In this document: positions 57,869 to 64,000 of the stretch, one piece after another
Layout: each line of letters opens with the position of its first letter
Numbering within the stretch: position 1 is the stretch's first letter
Assembly: GCF_016093545.1 (NCBI RefSeq)
Contig: NZ_JADKYX010000007.1
Location: forward strand, 124,001 to 188,000
Length of the DNA stretch: 64,000 bases
Source of the DNA: Massilia rhizosphaerae
GTDB taxonomy: Bacteria; Pseudomonadota; Gammaproteobacteria; Burkholderiales; Burkholderiaceae_D
Direction of reading: 5' to 3'
Notes under the pieces: model-generated
What the model saw: the letters and a program-made list of their open reading frames with translations, nothing else
The model's database searches: none
Told to the model about the DNA's origin: nothing
Made by a program: the position numbers and the translations under genes

Positions 57869-57920
57869 CGGTGATAGGCGACGACTCCGATATCGCGCAC
57901 GATTCCGGAGCCGCCAACAA

Positions 57921-59132
57921 TCACCGCTCGATCTTCGGCAAGAACGCGGCCAGCACCCCCAGCAACGGCAGGAACGACGCCAGCCGATACACCGTCGCTA
58001 TCCCCGCCACGTCGGCGATATGCCCCATGGCCGCCGCGCCGATGCCGCTGACGCCGAACATCAGCCCAAAGAAGATCCCCGCGATCATGCCGACCTTGCC
58101 CGGCACGAGCTCCTGCGCGAACACGACGATCGCGGAAAACGCGGACGACATCACGAGCCCGATCACCACCGACAGCACGCCCGTCCAGAACAGGTCCGCG
58201 TACGGCAGCGCCAGCGTGAACGGCGCGGCGCCGAGGATCGACACCCAGATCACGCGCTTGCGGCCGATGCGGTCGCCGATCGGGCCGCCCGCGAAGGTGC
58301 CGGCGGCGACGGCCGCGAGGAAGGCAAACAGGTACAGCTGCGCGGTGCCGACGGCGACGCCGAATTTCTCGATCAGGTAGAACGTGTAATAGCTCGACAG
58401 GCTCGCCATGTAGACGTATTTCGAGAACACGAGCGTGGCCAGCACGGCCAGCGCGCGCAGGACGGTCGCGCGCGGCAGCGCCGGGCCGGCGTGCGCGGTG
58501 GCGCGGCGCGTGACGGTCTGGAGATGGCTGCCGTACCAGCGGGCGACGCCCACCAGCACGATCACGGCGACGAGCGTGAACAGCATGAACCAGGCGATGC
58601 GTCCCTGGCCGCGGCCGACGATGATGGCGGCGGCCAGCAGCGGGCCGAATGCGGAGCCGAGGTTGCCGCCCACCTGGAACAGCGATTGCGCGAAGCCGAA
58701 GCGCCCGCCGGACGCCAACCGCGCCACGCGCGACGCTTCCGGATGAAAGGTCGAGGAGCCGACGCCGATCATGCCGGCGGCCAGCAACAGCATGGGAAAA
58801 CTGGCCGCGACGGCCAGCAGCCCGACGCCGGCCAGGGTCACGCACATCCCGGCCGGCAGCAGGAACGGGAGCGGGCGCTTGTCGGTGGCGAGGCCGATCC
58901 ACGGCTGCAGCAGCGACGCGGTGCACTGGAACGTCAGCGTGATCAGGCCGACCTGCGTGAAGGTGAGCGCGAACTCGTCTTTCAGCAGCGGATAGACCGA
59001 CGGCAGCACGGCCTGCACGCAATCGTTCAGCAGGTGCACGAAGGCGACGGAAAACAGGATCTGGAGCACGGTCCCGGGCGCGGCGCTGGCCGGCCCGGCC
59101 GCCGCGATGGAGGGCGAAGTGGGCGTGGTCAT
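57921..59132 (-). CDS. fsr: Fosmidomycin-resistance-like MFS exporter
   Basis: The 403-residue protein has 12 helices. FVHLLNDCVQAVLPSVYPLLK and MIGVGSSTFHPEASRVAR (the HPEA motif) are typical of Fsr. GGPIGDRIGRKRVI is the MFS loop motif. It exports small drugs or metabolites with protons. It is divergent from an AraC-type regulator with an 84-base gap, which suggests local control. The symbol is by family similarity; fosmidomycin itself need not be the substrate. Confidence 0.87.
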   Translation of the reverse strand: MTTPTSPSIAAAGPASAAPGTVLQILFSVAFVHLLNDCVQAVLPSVYPLLKDEFALTFTQVGLITLTFQCTASLLQPWIGLATDKRPLPFLLPAGMCVTLAGVGLLAVAASFPMLLLAAGMIGVGSSTFHPEASRVARLASGGRFGFAQSLFQVGGNLGSAFGPLLAAAIIVGRGQGRIAWFMLFTLVAVIVLVGVARWYGSHLQTVTRRATAHAGPALPRATVLRALAVLATLVFSKYVYMASLSSYYTFYLIEKFGVAVGTAQLYLFAFLAAVAAGTFAGGPIGDRIGRKRVIWVSILGAAPFTLALPYADLFWTGVLSVVIGLVMSSAFSAIVVFAQELVPGKVGMIAGIFFGLMFGVSGIGAAAMGHIADVAGIATVYRLASFLPLLGVLAAFLPKIER

Positions 59133-59216
59133 GGTGGTGTTCTCGATGAATGGCGGATCAGTGTAATATGGGCAATTCCAGCGCATATTCCATTTTTCGT
59201 CGCCCAAGTGACATCC

Positions 59217-60047
59217 ATGACACTCGCGCCATCGCCCACCTACCGCCAGAAATTCGGCAAGCTCCCGCGCAGCGTGACGGCCGTGCCGTCGGAGGTGCAG
59301 CATGGCGAACTGGTCGAAGCCCACAGCCACCCGTGGGTGCAATTGCTGTACGCCAGCGAGGGCGTGATGCGGGTGCGCACGGAGCTGGGCGTGTGGCTCA
59401 TCCCGCCGCGCCGCGCGCTGCTCATCGCGCCCGGCGTCGTGCACGAGCTGACGATGCTCAGCCGGGTCAATATGCGCGCGTTGTACATCGAACCGTTTGC
59501 GGCCGGCCACCTCGTCGACGGCTGCAAGGTGCTGGAAGTGAGCCCGCTGCTGCGCGAGCTGATCGTGGCGCTGTCGCTCGAGCCCGTCGACTATCCGCCC
59601 GGCGGGCGCGGCGAGGCGCTGGCGCGGCTGATCCTGTCGGAGCTGGCCGCGATGGAGACGGTGCCGATTGCCGTGCCGTGGCCGCGCGACCGGCGCCTGC
59701 TGGCCTTGTGCGCGGACATCATGGCGCATCCTGCCCGCCAGCGCCGGCTCGACGACTACGCGCTCGACGCGGGGGCCAGCGCGCGCACGCTGATCCGTTT
59801 ATTTCCCCGCGAGACGGGATTGCACTACCGCCAGTGGGTGCAGCAGGTGCACCTGGCGCATGCGTTCGAGATGCTGGCGCGCGGCGAGAGCGTGGGCGCG
59901 ATCGCGCAGACGCTCGGCTATGCGAGCCCCAGCGCGTTCACGAGCATGTTCCGCAAGCTGCTGGGCAAGACGCCGCAGCACTACCTGGCCGAGTGGCGAG
60001 GCGCCGCCGACCGGGGGAGGAGTGGCGCCACCGTCCACGCGGCGTGA
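59217..60047 (+). CDS. AraC-family regulator with cupin sensor
   Basis: The 276-residue protein has an N-terminal cupin domain (VEAHSHPWVQLLYASEGVMRV, RALLIAPGVVHELTM) and a C-terminal pair of helix-turn-helices (YALDAGASARTLIRLFPRETGLHYRQWVQQVHLAHA, then SVGAIAQTLGYASPSAFTSMFRKLLGKTP). It should respond to a small ligand and control the divergent Fsr-like exporter gene. No strong ribosome site is seen before 59217. Confidence 0.87.
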   Translation: MTLAPSPTYRQKFGKLPRSVTAVPSEVQHGELVEAHSHPWVQLLYASEGVMRVRTELGVWLIPPRRALLIAPGVVHELTMLSRVNMRALYIEPFAAGHLVDGCKVLEVSPLLRELIVALSLEPVDYPPGGRGEALARLILSELAAMETVPIAVPWPRDRRLLALCADIMAHPARQRRLDDYALDAGASARTLIRLFPRETGLHYRQWVQQVHLAHAFEMLARGESVGAIAQTLGYASPSAFTSMFRKLLGKTPQHYLAEWRGAADRGRSGATVHAA

Positions 60048-60155
60048 ACGATGGCGCTGCACGGTCAGCGGCAGCGTCCACGATAGACGCGTTGCCGGGG
60101 GCCGGTTTGAGTTCGGTCAACCTAGACGACGATGCCGAGCCGGCATCAACATCGT

Positions 60156-61151
60156 TTATTTTTTATGCTGGAGCCGCGCGGCGATCGATTTGCATCCATC
60201 CAGTGTCGGGTAGGTATCGACCCATCCGACCACCCACTGGACCAGCAGTATTTTCGAAAAGTTGCACTGAAAGTTCGATGCGGGCATGGCATCGAGCGGA
60301 TCATGGAATTCGTTGTATTCGAGGTTGAAGACTTTCTCCGCCGGCACCGGCACGTGCTCGGGGGCGATCACGGTGTCGGGTCGATTCTTCAGACGTACGG
60401 GGTCGCTGGTGACGAAGCGGGGCCGTCTGGAATCCGTGTCGCGCCGGGGCAGGTAAAACAGGTTCATGGGCTTGTGCAGCACGTCCGCAAAGCGCTCGGG
60501 CCGGTCGAAGCGCATCATGTCGGCAGGAACGCGCAAGTCTGCCGCGCTCGACTGGCACGCGGGGTCCATGTCGACAAAGATCCAGGTGGAACTCTCATCC
60601 TCGACGACCAGCATCGGCAGCGTCGGCTTCGACCTGTACCTGCACCAGGGCTCGTTGAACCAGATGTCGATGGAATCCATGCCGCCGCGGCGCTCAGCCT
60701 GGGCAAGTTTTTTGTTTGCCGCGGCGTCGTAGTCGACGAATGCCACGTTGGGGAAATAGTCGTTCGGCTTCTCCGTACTTCTGTCTTCTTCCCATCGTCC
60801 CACTACGCGCCGGGTCGTGCCGCTGTATGCGGATAACACCGGTTTGAAGCCCGGTAAATCATCTCTCAAGCGTAGATTCACCGCATCGTGGTTCAACACG
60901 ATCGGTTGCCAGTCGGGTTTGTCGCCGTGTTCGACGACCACGTATTGCGGATGACAGGTTTCCCGGTCGCCGTCGAGGGAGCGGTAGCAGTCGAAGTAGC
61001 GATGCAGATCGGCGCCGTTCGAATAGCTGTGCAATGGCGCATTCGATGTCGGAAGATAATAATACTTCTCGTCCGTGTTACGGGTCGGGATCGGGACGCA
61101 TCCCTGCAGGAGTGTGGCGAGGCACAGAATGAATGACAGTCGAATTTTCAT
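60156..61151 (-). CDS. Putative lipoprotein, AT-richer, uncharacterised
   Basis: The 331-residue protein has a lipoprotein signal (SFILCLATLLQGC). The start at 61151 gives a normal signal length. An in-frame ATG at 61175 has AGGA five bases upstream and would add 8 residues, so it may be the true start. Mature features are YYYLPTSN near the start, WFNEPWCRYRSKPTLPMLVVEDESSTWIFVD cut at a WIFVD strand, and a Tyr/Asp-rich C terminus. Codon use is more AT-rich than in its neighbours, a hint of transfer or low expression. I do not recognise the family. Confidence 0.7.
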   Translation of the reverse strand: MKIRLSFILCLATLLQGCVPIPTRNTDEKYYYLPTSNAPLHSYSNGADLHRYFDCYRSLDGDRETCHPQYVVVEHGDKPDWQPIVLNHDAVNLRLRDDLPGFKPVLSAYSGTTRRVVGRWEEDRSTEKPNDYFPNVAFVDYDAAANKKLAQAERRGGMDSIDIWFNEPWCRYRSKPTLPMLVVEDESSTWIFVDMDPACQSSAADLRVPADMMRFDRPERFADVLHKPMNLFYLPRRDTDSRRPRFVTSDPVRLKNRPDTVIAPEHVPVPAEKVFNLEYNEFHDPLDAMPASNFQCNFSKILLVQWVVGWVDTYPTLDGCKSIAARLQHKK

Positions 61152-61212
61152 GCTGTTTTTGCAATAAAAATGCAAATCCTAGCTGAAGTAATTCATTTAG
61201 TCCATTGTCCTG

Positions 61213-61662
61213 TCAACCCGACTTCAACTCGATGTTGCGGATGCTGCGCCGCCATTCGGACAGCGATTGCACGGTGTCATTGTCCACGTCTTCGACGAGG
61301 ATTTCGTCGCCCTGGTGCGCGACGAGGAAGCTGGCGCGGCGGTGCACGTCCTGCTTGCGGTCTTCCACGAAGCTCAGCTGGTAATACTGTTTGCCGTCGA
61401 TGACGCGCGGGTTCGGGTCGTCCTCGATGACGGCGCCGTGGGCCGCGCCGTGCGAGCGCTTTTCGATCTGTTCCGACCACGTCTTGAGTTCCGGCAGCGC
61501 CATCAATTCGGCGATCGCCTGGTCGCGCGTGCGCGTGGGCGCGGCCGGTGCCTGGACGGCGGCCGGCTTCGGCGGCGCCGCCGGCTTTTCGCCTTTGCAG
61601 GCGGCGAGCGCAACCAGGGCGAGGAGGGTGACGCTCAGCAGGCGGATGGGGCGTGCGGACAT
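61213..61662 (-). CDS. Small lipoprotein, uncharacterised
   Basis: The 149-residue protein has a lipobox LAAC after LLSVTLLALVA. A Pro/Ala linker is followed by a small alpha/beta domain (TWSEQIEKRSHG, YYQLSFVEDRKQDVHRRASFLV, EILVEDVDNDTVQSLSEWRRS). It is the downstream neighbour of another minus-strand hypothetical gene. No function is recognised. Confidence 0.72.
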   Translation of the reverse strand: MSARPIRLLSVTLLALVALAACKGEKPAAPPKPAAVQAPAAPTRTRDQAIAELMALPELKTWSEQIEKRSHGAAHGAVIEDDPNPRVIDGKQYYQLSFVEDRKQDVHRRASFLVAHQGDEILVEDVDNDTVQSLSEWRRSIRNIELKSG

Positions 61663-61811
61663 AGTGGCTCGGCGCAAGGGAAAGAGCCAGTCTAAACCAA
61701 GTGGTGTTGCCCGGCAACTTGGCGGACATTGAAGAACGCGCACCGAAAAACCGGTGGCGAACCGGGGGCGACAGCGCGCACGCTGGCCGTGCTCCGGCCG
61801 CCTCGGCGGCG

Positions 61812-62228
61812 TCAGTCCTTGACCTGCAAGCCGTGCTCGGCGCACCAGCGGCGCAGCGCCGCCTTCGTTTCCTCGCCGCGGAACTGCTGCCAGGACGCGG
61901 TGGCGCCGCGCGCGTCGAGCAGGCGCGCGAAGCCGTCGATGTCGTTGGCGTCGACCAGGGCGCGGACGGCGGCCTGGTCGTCCGCCAGGTGCGCGGCCGC
62001 GAAGCGGAACACCAGCGGGTCGCCGATGCCCAGCTGGCTGGCCGGCGGCACGACGACGTAGTCATGGCCCCCGGCGCCGTCCGGGTCGGCCGGCACGGGC
62101 GCTTCCTCGTCCATGTAATCGTCGTTGAGAAGGTGGATCATGCCCGTCGCGCGCGCGACGAGCGCCTTGGCACCGTCGTCGACGACCAGGGCCGCGTGTT
62201 CGAGTTCGTCCAGTCTGACTGCCGCCAT
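61812..62228 (-). CDS. Conserved hypothetical protein, possibly UPF0158-like
   Basis: The 138-residue soluble protein is acidic, with an N-terminal strand-helix part (VRLDELEHAALVVDDGAKALVARATGMIHLL) that recalls the RETGEI-type start of UPF0158 proteins. The C-terminal helical part (FAAAHLADDQAAVRALVDAND, LRRWCAEHGLQV) could bind a partner. GGAGG precedes the start. It lies between groL and the small lipoprotein, all minus strand. The family call is weak. Confidence 0.7.
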   Translation of the reverse strand: MAAVRLDELEHAALVVDDGAKALVARATGMIHLLNDDYMDEEAPVPADPDGAGGHDYVVVPPASQLGIGDPLVFRFAAAHLADDQAAVRALVDANDIDGFARLLDARGATASWQQFRGEETKAALRRWCAEHGLQVKD

Positions 62229-62287
62229 GTTGCCTCCGTGTCGGTCGATGCCGCCAGTATGCAGCGCTTGCGCGCGGGGCGCAAACG

Positions 62288-62320
62288 AAAAGCCCGCAGG
62301 GCGCGAACCCTGCGGGCTTT
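62288..62320 (-). terminator. Rho-independent terminator after groL
   Basis: AAAGCCCGCAGGG pairs with CCCTGCGGGCTTT around a short GCGCGAA loop, with T-runs on the minus strand. It lies just after the groL stop, before the hypothetical gene on the same strand, and may act both ways. Confidence 0.85.
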
Positions 62321-62341
62321 CGGTACGACGGGTACGGCGTA

Positions 62342-63991
<1,650 letters not shown>

Positions 63992-64000
63992 TTATTTCTC

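Overview
The window is a GC-rich chromosomal segment of a betaproteobacterium, most likely of the Massilia/Telluria group (Oxalobacteraceae, Burkholderiales). The basis is family-level: a phasin, fused glucokinase-HexR proteins of the type known from Burkholderiales, TonB-dependent receptors of the Xanthomonas/Caulobacter type, and an ordinary GroEL. This is inference from protein character, not from a marker such as rRNA. Almost all of it is coding. No rRNA, tRNA, CRISPR array, integrase or intact insertion sequence is visible.

Layout. (1) 1-8075: a five-gene plus-strand operon, cut by the left edge. It encodes a propeller-like protein with a Cys/His cluster, a secreted vWA-like membrane protein with a degenerate metal site, a small three-helix membrane protein, a 1250-residue FtsZ/tubulin-like GTPase ending in a GYF_2 domain, and a zinc-ribbon membrane protein. 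This is the least characterised system here. (2) 8080-19932: housekeeping and single genes: a Tat-exported flavin oxidase, a small lipoprotein, a TPR-GGDEF cyclase, the heterodimeric ABC exporter MdlAB, a phasin, a CodA-like deaminase and two acetyltransferases. (3) 19952-40930 and 45401-57845: a large alpha-glucan (starch/maltodextrin) utilisation region. It holds an exported esterase, a six-hairpin glycosidase, a SusA-like neopullulanase, two TonB receptors, a flavin-dependent halogenase, an SLC45-like sugar importer, phosphoglucomutase, a secreted alpha-amylase, a pullulanase, a cytoplasmic alpha-glucosidase and two paralogous glucokinase-HexR fusions. DeaD and a dicarboxylate-type two-component system with KgtP interrupt it. 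(4) 47280-51140 and 57921-63988: a DMT exporter, several lipoproteins (one with a possible caspase-fold peptidase core), an Fsr-like MFS exporter divergent from an AraC regulator, and groL at the right edge.

How it works together. Polysaccharide would be cut outside the inner membrane by the pullulanase, amylase, SusA-like and six-hairpin enzymes. TonB receptors bring oligosaccharides through the outer membrane and the SLC45-like symporter through the inner one. The cytoplasmic alpha-glucosidase releases glucose, and the fused glucokinase makes glucose-6-phosphate. A 15-bp palindrome close to TGTAGT-N3-ACTACA recurs in the promoter regions of these genes. It has the 6-3-6 geometry of HexR sites, so the RpiR/HexR half of the two fusion proteins is the natural candidate regulator. 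That would link glucose phosphorylation and regulation of its own supply genes in one polypeptide.
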